Shown here: positions 10,481 to 22,400 of the stretch, piece by piece
Layout: each line of letters starts with the position of its first letter
Numbering within the stretch: the stretch's first letter is position 1
Source: Gonium pectorale
Lineage: Eukaryota > Chlorophyta > Chlorophyceae > Chlamydomonadales > Volvocaceae
Direction of reading: 5' to 3'
Assembly (NCBI GenBank): GCA_001584585.1
Contig: LSYV01000020.1
Coordinates: forward strand, 1,124,728-1,188,727
DNA length: 64,000 bases
The notes under the pieces: model-generated
The model's input: only the letters and a program-made list of their open reading frames with translations
Database searches by the model: none
Told to the model about the DNA's origin: nothing
Made by a program: the position numbers and the translations under genes

Positions 10481-11365
10481 CAGCTACTAAGGAGATACAG
10501 CAGTTCTGTCAGCATATTTCTTTCCCCGGTTCATGCCGGTATGGGGAGCTGGGGTGCAAGGGCTTACTGGGCAGGGTGTGGCAGGCAAGGCTGTTGGAGC
10601 TGTTCCTGGTTTAAGACCCGAGGATGGGTGGTAGCGACGGGATAAGGAAACGCGCATGTAGTGGGCTTAGTGTACATCCCCTTCTACTACCCTATTGAAG
10701 GGTGAGGGTTCACGAGCGACGCATACGAGCGCTCTGAGGGAATCGGAAGACTGCAGTAGCCGCCTGGCCTATCAGGTAGGTGCCAATGGCTGGCCGCATG
10801 AATGGATGCGTGGCCGAGTCGGGTGTGCAGGAGGGACGGGGCGCTTGAGGTCCACGATGTGACAGGGTGACGGGGCTGGACGGACGTGTGCGCCTTGGGA
10901 ACCGGCACAATGTTGCCGTCTCTGCTGACCCTCTGCCATCGACGTCGCTGAACTTGCAGTGTCGGGCCGAGCAACGAGGGCTCGGGACGCCTTGAGAAAG
11001 AGACGGCAGTCACTACGCCCGTTCGGTTAACCACGTCCTGTTAGCGTTTGATGCAGCCTTGGGTAGTCATAGGGTTGGGAACCCGGCCAAAGTATCTTGA
11101 ATGGTTGCTACTTGGCCACTGGCGCAAAATAAAGTCCATCTCAATGGCTCGGCATAATAGCATGGAAGTAGACAGGTCGCGAATTTAGGCATAGCCGACG
11201 CGATTCACTTGTATAAACCATGTGGCGCGTGCGTTGTTGGGTTTTTGGGGGCGGGGGTGCGCGGTTGAGTGTGTGGAGTTTCTATGTGCTGCATGTATAT
11301 GCGGCTACCCGTTAGTGGATGAGACCGCCACCGACGTGAAAGCATGCCGCCGCAAGTGGCACTCC

Positions 11366-11370
11366 TGTAA
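11366..11370 (+). terminator. Candidate poly(A) signal TGTAA for the receiver-SAM gene
   Basis: This is the first TGTAA I find after the stop at 10480, giving a 3' UTR of about 890 bases. The rest of 10481-12069 shows no convincing exon and should hold the convergent 3' UTRs of this gene and the GH5 gene. Confidence 0.4.
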
Positions 11371-12069
11371 GCAAGAGTGATGGCAATGCTCGCCTGCCGT
11401 ACTGTGCGGGGCCGCCGCCCTATTGGGGTCGCACCTTATAATGCAATCCAGATTCGTGTTGTCAGCATAGCACCGCTCCACGGGTCTTGCCACAGTGCAT
11501 TGATGCACGACGTTCTCTGCTTAGCCTCAGCCTTGCATGTATCATGCTTCATGCATCTGTAGCGCCCGACGCAAAGAGCGCAAGGGCAACTCAGTACCGA
11601 GGGGAAGCTATAAACTATACACGTCAGCGCCACCGGTGCAGGTAGATGAATGTGAACCCAACGCACCAGTAGCCGAAACCCACGCTCACACCATCGAGCC
11701 CTCCCCCGCCGTCCTCTTAAAAGTTTCCTTGATGCCCTAAAGAGCTGCAATACTCGGGCGCGCCGTCAATGCGTACATGCCGTGAACGCTATCGGCGGCG
11801 TGGGCCACGTCAATGAAGGACGCTTTCTCTTCACGACTTTGTTAGCTACGCCAGTGCACGCCGCATGCGCGCGGTTGGCTGAAACTCACAATTGCGATAC
11901 GTCATACACGCGCTGCGGTAACGCACATGTACACCACATGCGAGCCTGTCCCCGGCCTACTCTCCTCGAACCGCGAGCTTGGCCCCAGCTCAGCACCAAA
12001 ACACAGCGACCACGGCTAACAAAGGCATACAGTGCGGCCGTGCTCCTCAGACCCAACCTGCGCCGGAAG

Positions 12070-15000
12070 TTAAGCACAGCCCGCAAGAAATGCACCGCCT
12101 ACCGCCGCGACTGCACAGCACTCGGCCCTGCTGCCGTACACGCGCAACAGGCGTGGCGGCTGCGAGACGCCCTGGGGCTGGCCCGCCCTCAGGGGAGGCA
12201 GCAGCGGCCGCTCAGGACCCCCGGCCGAGCCCTGGATGCCGCCCCCGCCCCCGCCCCTGCCAGCCAGTGCCGGAGCAGCCACGCAGGCGGCCCCGGTCAG
12301 CGCTGGGCCCCAACCGCGGGGCAACGTCCCGTTGCCGCGGCCCTCAGCTACAAACAAGTCCCTCACGCTGCTTATATTGCATAGCTCCTCCGCCCACTGT
12401 CGTATGCGGTTCACCGCTGGATCGGTAGTGCTGTTGGCTCGTGCTCGGGACACGTTCCCGGCGCCGGGACCCCCTGGCTGGAGTGGCAGCGCAACACGTT
12501 GGGCGTTCTGCCAGAGCATGCCGCCGCAATGCGATATCGCATCGACTGCCAAAGCTTCACCGGAGGGTGCGGCTTTAGCGCTCAGAGGCAGCAATGCTGG
12601 CGCCTCCCGGAGTGTCTCTACAGCTGTGGTCAGCGGCGGCTGGGAGGAACGCGGGGCCCTTCTCGCGGGCGCCAGCTGCTGCAGGAGGGCCCGCACGCAG
12701 GCGCTGGCGACTATGGCTGCATTGGGCGAGGCCCCTGGAGGCTCGTCTGATACAGCGCCACTGGGATCAAACACCGTTGCCACTTCGGCGGCTACGGTTC
12801 CCAGGCCAGCGTTGGAAATGGGTTGCGGCGCAGAGGCGTCGGCCTCCCCACCGTCGCGGCTGCTCCCACCAACAAGGGCCGTCGTTCGTCCTTCGCCGGG
12901 ATGCGACGCTTCCGCGCCAGGTAGGTCGACCTGCTCCCAACCGTCCAGCAGAGGCCCGGGTTGCCAGCTCAGGCTGCAAGCCTCGCAGGCTGCTGTACAC
13001 GCCGGCTGCGCAGGCAATCCAACCCAGCCCGGCCTGGCAGCGTCCGTGGCTTCTACTGCGGGGGATGCCGTTGTGCTGACGGAAGGCGGAGTCAGCTGGA
13101 CCGGGGTCTGGGGCGGCGCCGGGCTCTGCAGCGTCGGCACCCAGCAGCTGCAAGCGCAGCCGTGGCGGCGCGGCGCCGCCGGGCCGCCGGTCATGCGGGA
13201 AACGGCGGCGGCGTGCGCAGCGGAAAGCTCCAGCGCCCGATCCCCGAGAGCGACACCATACGGATCTGCGAGAGGGAAAGCAGACAGAGCGCTTCTTCGC
13301 ACGTAGCCGCACACAGTACTTTTATAGCGATGCGCCGGCCGTGAAGGAGGGAGTGCTGAGTAAGACAGGCGGGAGATAGCAGCCTGCCTGCCGACAAAGG
13401 AACTTGTGGCTTCCGAAGGTGCAGGACCCGTACGCCGTACCCGTGATATGCAGCATGCCACACCAACTGAGACGACGCACGAGGAAAACACCACACTGGG
13501 CATACCTGCTGCGGCGTCTGCGAAGACCTGCAGTTGCCACCTCCAGAACAAGGAGCCCAGCAGAGGGCTTGTCAGCACGAGCTCGGGTTCATGACCCATC
13601 GTGCGGACCAGCACCCTTGCCACCTCTCTGTACGTCTGCTCGTACACCGCATCGCGAGCCGCCAGACCGGCGGCATCCCCGGCCGAGTTGCCATCGGCAT
13701 CCGCATCAGCGGCAGTGACAAGTGGGGCGGCGGTGACGCCGCCTGCCATGCCCGCCGGGGGCACCTTGCCTGGCCGTGCAGCGGGAGTAGGACGCGCCGG
13801 TGGCCGCGGTCCGAGGACGACCTTCTTGCCAAACTCCTCGAGGAGCACCGGCTTGTGCAGGAGTACGGAGGCCGCAGCCAGGTGAGAGGCCAGCCAGCTG
13901 TTGAGGAAGTTGGCGTAGTTGGCCCTGGTGGGTGGGTGGGTGGGTGGGGCGTCGGCACAGGGCAGATGCCTGAACACTGTACCGTGCGCCGTAGGGAAGG
14001 GCTTGCTCGTGTGGACCCAACCTTGCGAGGCAATCTGCTCATTACTTATATCCCCGGCTCCCTCCTCCTTCGCAGATTTCTCACACCGTCAGACTGTAGG
14101 AGTAAACGATGCTCTGGTACAAGCCTACGACAACGTAACCTTGATAGCGCATGACTCTTTATTACTTCGCACTGCTGCGTTACGGCGGTGCACGCAGGGC
14201 TCACCCGCTCTCCCAGTTGTCGGGCCAGAGGTGCACGGTGGCGTAGTCGATGTGTGGGGCCGCGTTGTTAGCCACAAAGTCCTGACCCAGCTCAGCCGCC
14301 CAGCCGCCCGGGTTATACGGCAGCAGATCAGGGGTGCTCGGACTGCAGGCAGATTAGGAGGAGGAGGGGCGGAAGGTGCGAAGGCCATTCGTCCACTTTG
14401 AGAGAGATCCTAGGTGGGAAACGGAGTGCGTGCGTTTAGCTTGCACTGGGGCACTGAGTTGCTGAACACAAGGAGCGCTATGTCACTAAGGCCCAACTGA
14501 TGAGCTAAGATCCAGTGTCGGGGCAGCTCACCCGAAGAATCCCTCGCTGCCAATGGTGATGAGGTGATTGGGGTCCAGCTGTCGTACGTGTGCGCTCATC
14601 TCAACGATCCACTCCTGTGCGGCGCATTCCAACATGTCGAATTGAAAAATGACCAACAGCCCAATTCCGGGCGCGCGTGCACCATGGACAACCCACAGCC
14701 GCAGGATGGCCACGGTGCAAGAAGCAGCATGAGATGCAACGGGGAGGGAGGAAGCAATGGGGAGGGAGGAAGCCCGGAAACAGCGACGAGGCGTGCTGCG
14801 GTGCAGAGAAAACAGACATGGAGGCTGGCGCCGCTTCTTGCCTCTACCTGCAGGATATGGTTGCAGGCCTTGTTTGCCCATGCCTCGCAGCGGGGCTCGT
14901 TCGCCAGGTTCCTGCAGCCGTAATAGACATGGACGGATAAACCCGCTGCAAGACGGATGCGATGCGTACCATGCACCGAAGGTTGTGTGAGCCACAGCGT

Positions 15001-18000
15001 AAACACTCAAAAGCAGAGTCCTCAGACAGAGGCGGACCCAGACCCCGGCGCCATCTGGCAGCGACACGCAAGTAAGGCTGAACGCCTCACCATGCGAGGA
15101 TTGCTGGCTCGTCCCGATAAAGGCGCCTGCGTCACAGGGCAGGGCGAGATCAACGCCGGGCGGTAAAGTGGGCACCGGTTCTCGGTTACGACTAATAATC
15201 AGCTCAGCTACCAGGAAGTCGTTTGTTACCAGGAAGACGTTGGGCATGGCACGACCACATATCATACAGTGACATAATGATCCCTCGAGACCGCCCCACG
15301 TCCTGCCCGTGCACCCGCATCAGTACCACCTCGTACCCACCCCGTGTACGTGTTCCGGCGGTTGACAATGGTGGCTATGTGGCTGCGGAACAGCTCCCGA
15401 GACCCCGGGTCGCTGAAGAACAGGGAGTGGCGGTGCGCCTCGTACGGATCGGCGGCCGCTACGCCCACGGGCCCGTCAGCTCCCATGCCGCCGCCACCGC
15501 CGTCGCCGCCCCCACCAGGCGCAGCACTCGTGCCCGCCGCCTGCCCTCGTGCGCGCACACGGGAAGGATTGGGACACAAAAGGGCCCTGGAAGGGCGGTG
15601 GAGGCGCCAGTGCTTAAACACAGTAATGGCTAGCTCTGAAAGGACGGGCAACCGGAGACCCGCGCCGATGAATAGCCCACCCCACCTTGCGCTTCCGGGG
15701 CCCCAGCCCCGCCGGGTCGCCTGGTACGTCTGCTGGGCGCGGCTGCGTCCGGGGCGGCGCAGTGGAGCTCCAGTCCACATACTGCGCGCGCAGCAGACGG
15801 CGGGCATTGGCAACGCACGTGCATTGTTGTGCCAGGTACGTTCCATCGAGACCCGTTGTCCAAGGACTTGATCAAAGGATCATGACGTGATGTACCGCGG
15901 ATCACATCAAGATTTCTACAGGCTACTCATGGGCCGAGCTGGAGGACCAATGGCTAGCAATTGCAGAAGACACACGCCAGACTGCCGGCTAGGACGGCTT
16001 TGCTAGCTACCTTGTATACCTGGTTTTCGCACTTCGTCACGCATACGAAACACACACGGGGCCCGGGACATGCACCAGCCCGCATGCGATGCACGTAGGG
16101 CCAGACTAGGCACATCCCAGCACGGCATTGCATAGGGTCCCCCCTCCCAGAGAGAAGCTTGAGCTGCATCGGGGGCTACGGTGGTGGTCGCCGCATAACT
16201 AACATGCAGGGACATCACCCCTTCGACTACCGCTGGAGCTGGGTCCTACAAAGACACCATCACATTCGCGCTTACGCTCGTTGTATGCGTCGTTTCATTT
16301 CATCACATGCCAGCAGCGGCCGTGCGGACGTTTGGACACAAGGCAAAGATAAATAGGCAAGTCATGCAGGCTGCTGGCGAGCAAGCAGGCCGGCAGGCAC
16401 GCACGAGCGCAAGCAGGCACGCGAGCCGGGCATGTAGGCGTGAAAGCAGCCAGGCGTCGGGCGGGTGCCGCACCTGGTCCATGCCGTTGTAGTACTTCCA
16501 GTTGTCCACAAAGGACAGCACCAGCTGCAGACCGGCAGCGGCCGCGTCTGCCACCACCCAGTCCAGGCCCGCCAGCGCAGCCTCCAGGTACACCCCGGGG
16601 GCCACCTGGGCGGGATCCCAAGCCGTACGGCGGCCAACGGGATCCGGTGCCGTACCGTTACACAAGAGGCACACGCGTGCGTCGCGGCTGCTTCCCGGGC
16701 CACGCGCATCTTGCGCGTGCGCTACCGGTAGTCAGCGACCGTACGGCGGGTCACGAAAGATGCGCTCCAACGCTGTTGCGGGTGTGCCTGCGCTCTCGTG
16801 CGCGCGTCCACGCAGGGAAGGCTGTATGGCTATTGCAGGACGGCGCGAAAGCCATCAGCCCTGAGCAGTCTCCCTTGCAGACGGCGTCGCAGCAACAGCA
16901 CCCTGTACCGTGTGCTCAGGGTGGGTGTAACTGTGCTTGGACCATCTTCAAAAGTTCAAGCCTGGCTGCGGGCCGACGGCCTCCAAAGCCCGTCCGCTGC
17001 CGGACTCACCTGGAAGGGGAACTTTGGGTCTGAGCTGTGCGCCCAGACGCGAGCCACGTTGTGTCCGCGCCGGGCTGCAGCGCGGAACGCCGCGCCGATT
17101 GCCTCGCGCCCGCTGCGGCCACCTGCAATGTCGGATTGGGAGGCGGACCCACAACTGACGCACGCGCGCTGCCCAAGGGTTGCTGTGCGCCGCTCATCAA
17201 AGGCTGCGAGAGCGCCAAAATGCTGAACGGTACTGGTTGTGTATCAGTTATGTGGCTGGTCGGGCACTGCAGTCGGTCGTTGCTGACTGCCAGTTTGCCG
17301 GTCCGAGTCGCGATGGCTGTCCATGGCCCGTCCGGCTTCAACATGCGTATTCCCTGTAATCGGCCCAGCCGAGTAGTACGAGGTCGCAGTCTGCAGCCGT
17401 ACGACCTCGGGAGGCGCCTATGGAACAGTGACCAGCGCACCTTGCGTGCGAAAGGCGGTGGGCGTGACCAATGCCATGGAGGCCATGTCGTAGGCGTTGA
17501 AGCCGACCAGAACCACCCGCCGGCAGTCCCTCTCCAGCTGCAGGCAAAGGCAGAGTGCGAACACTCGGTGACAGCCGGCGAGGCGGCACCATCACACAGA
17601 CGGCCAAGCGGACGAAAGGAGGCCACATGGGGAGCAAGCAGCATAGCATTGCACGGAGATTCTCGTACCCAGGGCTGCACCGAGCAGAGCCACACCTGCA
17701 GGTCGGGGGTGATGTGCGTGAACGCCTGGGACACGTTGCGGGCGGTTTGAGGCGGCATGATGCGACCCGGTGGTGCCCTGTCGGGTGGCCTGACCGCAGG
17801 CTCCGCTCCCTCGCTAGGGGGGGCGCCCGCGCCGCCTTCGGCTGCAGACGAGGGTGCCTTGCGCGTCAGCACGGGCACCAGAACCGCGACGAGCGCCACC
17901 GCCAGACCGACCAGCACGGCACCGACAGACAGCAGGATGAGCAACCGCCGGCGCCGGCGCCAGTCGTCGCCAGGGAGCCCACCGCTGCAGCCGCCACCAG

Positions 18001-18535
18001 CGCCTCCGCACGACAAGCAGCACCCACTGCCGCCGCGGCGACGGAGCCAGGGCGCGGCACTAGCCCACGGTGGAAGCGCCCATGCAGTAGGGGGTGGCTG
18101 TTCGCACACAGACGGGGTCGCCAGCGTTCCTTGGCCCCCGGCTAGGACCATGGACCTGTGGACTTCTTGTTCCGATGGTGACGCTGCAGAAGCTGGGCGC
18201 GCCGCGCCGGGCAAAGCGGCCAGGCCGTCGGTTAGCGGTCCAACGGAGCTGATACCGGGCCACGGCCAGGCAGTCCGCTGCGGACTTGACTGGCCGGGGG
18301 GCATGGCGCGGGCTGGCGTGAGAGTCCCGGCCGCAGCATGCGCAGCGCTGCTGGCCGCTAGCAACTGGGGGTCTTGGGTGGCGACCCATGGCGCAGCCCC
18401 GTCGCCACAAGCATAAGACAGAGACGGGCTCGCGGACGGCCAATCCTCGTGCCGCATGTGAGCTGTGTATGGACCATGCAGCTGCGGGCTGGTGCCGCCT
18501 ACTGCGCCTGGCGAACGGACGTCCGCTGTCCCCAT
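12070..18535 (-). CDS. Membrane-anchored GH5 endo-beta-1,4-mannanase-like enzyme
   Basis: Twelve minus-strand exons (17696-18535, 17441-17537, 17010-17122, 16474-16605, 15686-15781, 15341-15540, 14970-15005, 14848-14911, 14532-14614, 14205-14342, 13506-13924, 12070-13265) join in phase to about 1,137 residues. Residues 1-193 are a Pro/Ala/Ser-rich cytosolic tail ending in RRRRR. Residues 198-224 form one membrane segment, giving a type II topology. The catalytic part (about 280-690) shows GH5 subfamily-7 landmarks in order: VVLVGFNAYD, ARVWAHSSD, LVLSFVDNWKYYNG, LFFSDPGSRELF, NRRNTYTG, LANEPRC (acid/base Glu510), PNHLITIGSEGFFG, YATVHLWPDNW, and VLLEEFGKK (nucleophile Glu630). The usual Tyr of HxYPD is Trp593. 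The last 400 or so residues are Pro/Ala-rich with scattered Cys and unlike any domain I know. It probably cleaves mannan-type wall polymers at the cell surface or in the secretory pathway. The 36-base exon at 14970-15005 is inferred from phase and from restoring the residues before NLANEPRC. Confidence 0.85.
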
Positions 18536-19479
18536 GGACGGCAGCTAGCAGCGACAGGAGGGTGGCATCATAGTGACCGCACGCAAGCCATGCTGCAGGC
18601 TCACGTCGGTGTCAGCAGCTCAGCGGTGGCGGCTCACGGGTTGGTGTAACCGGTCGCATCCACAGCCAGGGTAGCTGACCGCCACGTTTCATTCTGCGTC
18701 CCAAGCTGTCACCCCCCCAACCACCTTGGACGTCACATTCGCGCGGCTTCATCAAGCGCCATTCAAACTGTCGCCATCGCGGAGCTCGCCCCATTCCTGC
18801 CGCATGCCCAGCACCGCAGCCAATGCACTTCGGCAGGTGTCGCCTGGGTGTGCGCGCACGGCGATCTGCCGGCGCTGGTAACCGGTGTCCACTTCTATGC
18901 GCAGCACGGCAGCGCTGCAGATGATGAAGTAATGCTGGCGGACATGCGAGGTGCAGCTGTCGTGGACAAAACGGCGTCATGAACATCAAACAGCCATGTA
19001 GATAAAATGCTATGTAAAACGTTTCCAGCGCTATCGGCCTCCCTGACCTGCAACACCTCCCCACATTCAGTTGCACGAAAGCAAAAAATTCTGCTGCTCA
19101 AAGCATGGAAGAGCTTGATATGGACATGCGCAGCTCGGAGGTGCCAGCCGAAAGCCCGTAGCGTACCTTTATTTGCGCGGGAACGGCACGCATGCCCATT
19201 TCATCAGGGCGCAAGGAACTCATTTACTGCGCGTACTAGCTGTGACTCTGAGCCGTAATTGTTATCGATAGTGCAGGCGGGGGCGTAACGCTCAGCTTCC
19301 GTCGCAACACCGCCAACTTGATTTATGGGCGTTGCATGCGCACACGCAATCTCGCAACATAATAACGCGCTAGGGTGGAGAACCTAAGGCGTTAGGCGCC
19401 CGGCGGACAGCTCGCTGAGCTGCAGCGCGGCATTGGCAAACCGACGCGATCACGTGACAGTATTAAAGATTGACTAGAC
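18536..19479. other. Shared upstream region of two divergent genes
   Basis: 944 bases separate the start of the GH5 gene (-) from the start of the CBM20 coiled-coil gene (+). No convincing exon is seen. Promoters of both should lie here. Confidence 0.5.
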
Positions 19480-22400
19480 ATGTCTTTCGCATTACTTCCT
19501 CGTGGGGACGGTAGCGGAACCCTTGCAATGTCGACATCGTCGACCGCGTTGCCCCGTCCTGGCCTGGGACACTGCAGCAAGCAGTTACTCAGAGGTAGGA
19601 CGTCATGGCGTCTTTCGCAAGTATTGTGCCGGAAGAACGCTTTTCCTTGCGCTGCAGGTTCGGGAACAGTAAGGAAGCGGTTCACGCCTGGTGTCGGAAG
19701 GCGATGGGGCAACATGAAGCCGCTCCAAGCAGGTTTTGAGGTGAGCCACCGTGCCAAAGGGTGCCGCAGCAGTTGACCTTGCGCAGCCGCCGGCCGCATG
19801 GGTGTTGCTTTTGCACCAGACGCGCCCCCCCCCCCGCCCCCCCCCCCCCCGCCCACAGGTACAAGATACGGGGCCGTCGTCTCATGAGTTTCGCCGCGTG
19901 GCTGCCTCTGCCTCTGCTCCGAGTGGGAGCTCTACTGCCCCCGGGCCTACCCTCAAAGCACCCTCCGGGGCTGCGAACGGCAACAGCAGCCACGCCAAGC
20001 TCCCGACTCGGAGTGAGGGGGCTACAGAGGCTGGCAACGCACCGATTGTTGACAGCAGCAGGGTGCGAGCGGGGCCCACCGCCACCGCAGCTGCGGCCCC
20101 GGTCAGTGGGGCCGTCAACACTGCACCAGCACCACCGCAGAAGCCGAACGCTAATGGCAACGGCAACAGCGCGCATAAGCAGGCCGCCGGCGCGCAAGCC
20201 ATCTCTGGCGGTGACACCATTGGCGACGGAAGCCAAGACCGCGTAGCTGCCGGCGCCAGCGCTGTCGCAGCCCCTGGCAAGGCCTCCTCCTCCGTCCGCC
20301 TGCGCTTGACGGTCCCCTCGTTCGCCACCCAGCCAGGTCAACACCTGGNNNNNNNNNNNNNNNNNNNNNNNNNNNNNNNNNNNNNNNNNNNNNNNNNNNN
20401 NNNNNNNNNNNNNNNNNNNNNNNNNNNNNNNNNNNNNNNNNNNNNNNNNNNNNNNNNNNNNNNNNNNNNNNNNNNNNNNNNNNNNNNNNNNNNNNNNNNN
20501 NNNNNNNNNNNNNNNNNNNNNNNNNNNNNNNNNNNNNNNNNNNNNNNNNNNNNNNNNNNNNNNNNNNNNNNNNNNNNNNNNNNNNNNNNNNNNNNNNNNN
20601 NNNNNNNNNNNNNNNNNNNNNNNNNNNNNNNNNNNNNNNNNNNNNNNNNNNNNNNNNNNNNNNNNNNNNNNNNNNNNNNNNNNNNNNNNNNNNNNNNNNN
20701 NNNNNNNNNNNNNNNNNNNNNNNNNNNNNNNNNNNNNNNNNNNNNNNNNNNNNNNNNNNNNNNNNNNNNNNNNNNNNNNNNNNNNNNNNNNAAGGGCCTG
20801 GCGCTGCGCTGGCACGAGGGGCACCGCTGGACGGGGGAGCTGGAGGCGGAGGCGGCCAAGGTGCAGGGCGTGGAGTTCAAGGTAGGTTTGGGGACAGGGC
20901 AGAATCCGACACGGTGGGCTGGTGGGCGAGAGGCGGCACCGCCGCAAAAGCGCCTGGCAGCTTGTGGCACTGTCTCAGCATCTCTCGCTTTGAAGGCGGC
21001 CCGTCCTGTGTCCACGGCTTACACGGCTAAGAGCAATTTTACGTGGCACGCTGTTTGCAGCAGTCGCCTGCGCGCAGTAAAAGCTATGCCTGTTGCAGGA
21101 GAGCACCGTGCACGGGGGTATGCAGTCTTTGGGAAAGCGTCATTGCTGCTGCCGCGTGCCACAGGTGGTAATGGTGGACACGAGGAGCAACACCGTGCTG
21201 TGGGAGCAAGGTCGCAACCGCGTCCTAAAGGTATCGGGATGTTGAACCAGGATTTCCAACCCGGTGCCGGGGGCCTTGGGTTTTGCATCGTGGCTAGGGC
21301 GCTTTGGGACCGAGCCTGCTTCAGACGCGCCTGAATCGTATGCCCTCCGCGCATGGGGTGCTTCGACCACAGCATAGCCATGTACGGTAAGTACCGAAAC
21401 GGGCAACTCAAGATGTAATGTCCCACCCATGTCTTGCTGCTTAGTTACCTTCTGTATGCGTGGAATCTCCTTCAACGCAGATCGGGGAGGGCTCGGAGCA
21501 GGCCGTCCTGTGCGACTGGGGCAACGAGCACAGCCACGTGCTGGTGGGTGGCCGGGTAGGTGGTTTCCGGGGAGGGCGCTCCCAGAGTCCATTGCAATGC
21601 AGGGAGCGGTGGTCGCGATGCGCCGGGCTTCATGATGTGACCATCGAGTCCCTTCCGCTCAGTCTTCGATCTGGTTCCTGCTGTAGTCCACGGTGGCCCA
21701 TCATAACATCGTGCCTTCATGTGCCATGCGCTTGCAGCCTCGACCCGCCGCTACGCAGCCCGTTCCGGGAGCTGGCACCAAGGCGCCTGGGCTGCGCGCC
21801 CGAGTCCAGCTCGTGGTGCCGCTGTACGTGGGGTCCGCGGGCCAGCGGCTGGTGGTGGTGGGCAGCGGGCCCGAGCTGGGCGCCTGGGACCCGCACAAGG
21901 GAGTGGTCTTGAGCTGCTCCACGGGGCACATCTGGCGCGGTGAGGTGGAGCTGCCGCTGGGCCGGATGCTGGAGGCAAAGGTAGGCATCGCGGACGGCAG
22001 GCCCAGGTCTTGATGGGCCAGTAGTGCCGCAAGCCAGCGACGCTAAGAATGCGGTGGCACGGCCCTCTGCTAAATGACGGGGCCATTAGAGCCTTCTTAC
22101 CAGACATCACAACGCGTCGGTGTGGACCTCCCCAGTATGCTGGTAGCATCTTGTCTGCCCGGTCTCAAAGGCTTATCAGAGGCCTACGCCTGTGCTGCCT
22201 GGTCCAATCTCCCCTCCGCCCTGCCCGCTCTCCGTGCCGCAGCTGGTCGTCATGGGCCCGGCCGACGGTGACCAGCGCTGGGAGGCGGGCCCCAACCGCA
22301 CGCTGACGCTGCAGCCGCCGCCGCCCGAGGACTTCCTGCCGCCGCCTCCCGAAGTTCCGCCCGACGCCGCCCCGACGGGCGTGACGGGGCACTATGTGGT

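Noticed and set aside
12236..13306. 356-residue plus-strand frame opposite the GH5 gene
   Set aside because: It is the antisense of the long, low-complexity last exon of the GH5 gene. The minus-strand reading splices in phase with the catalytic exons.
19682..20947. 421-residue minus-strand frame across the N gap
   Set aside because: Half of it is undefined sequence, and the rest is antisense to CBM20 exons with good splice sites.
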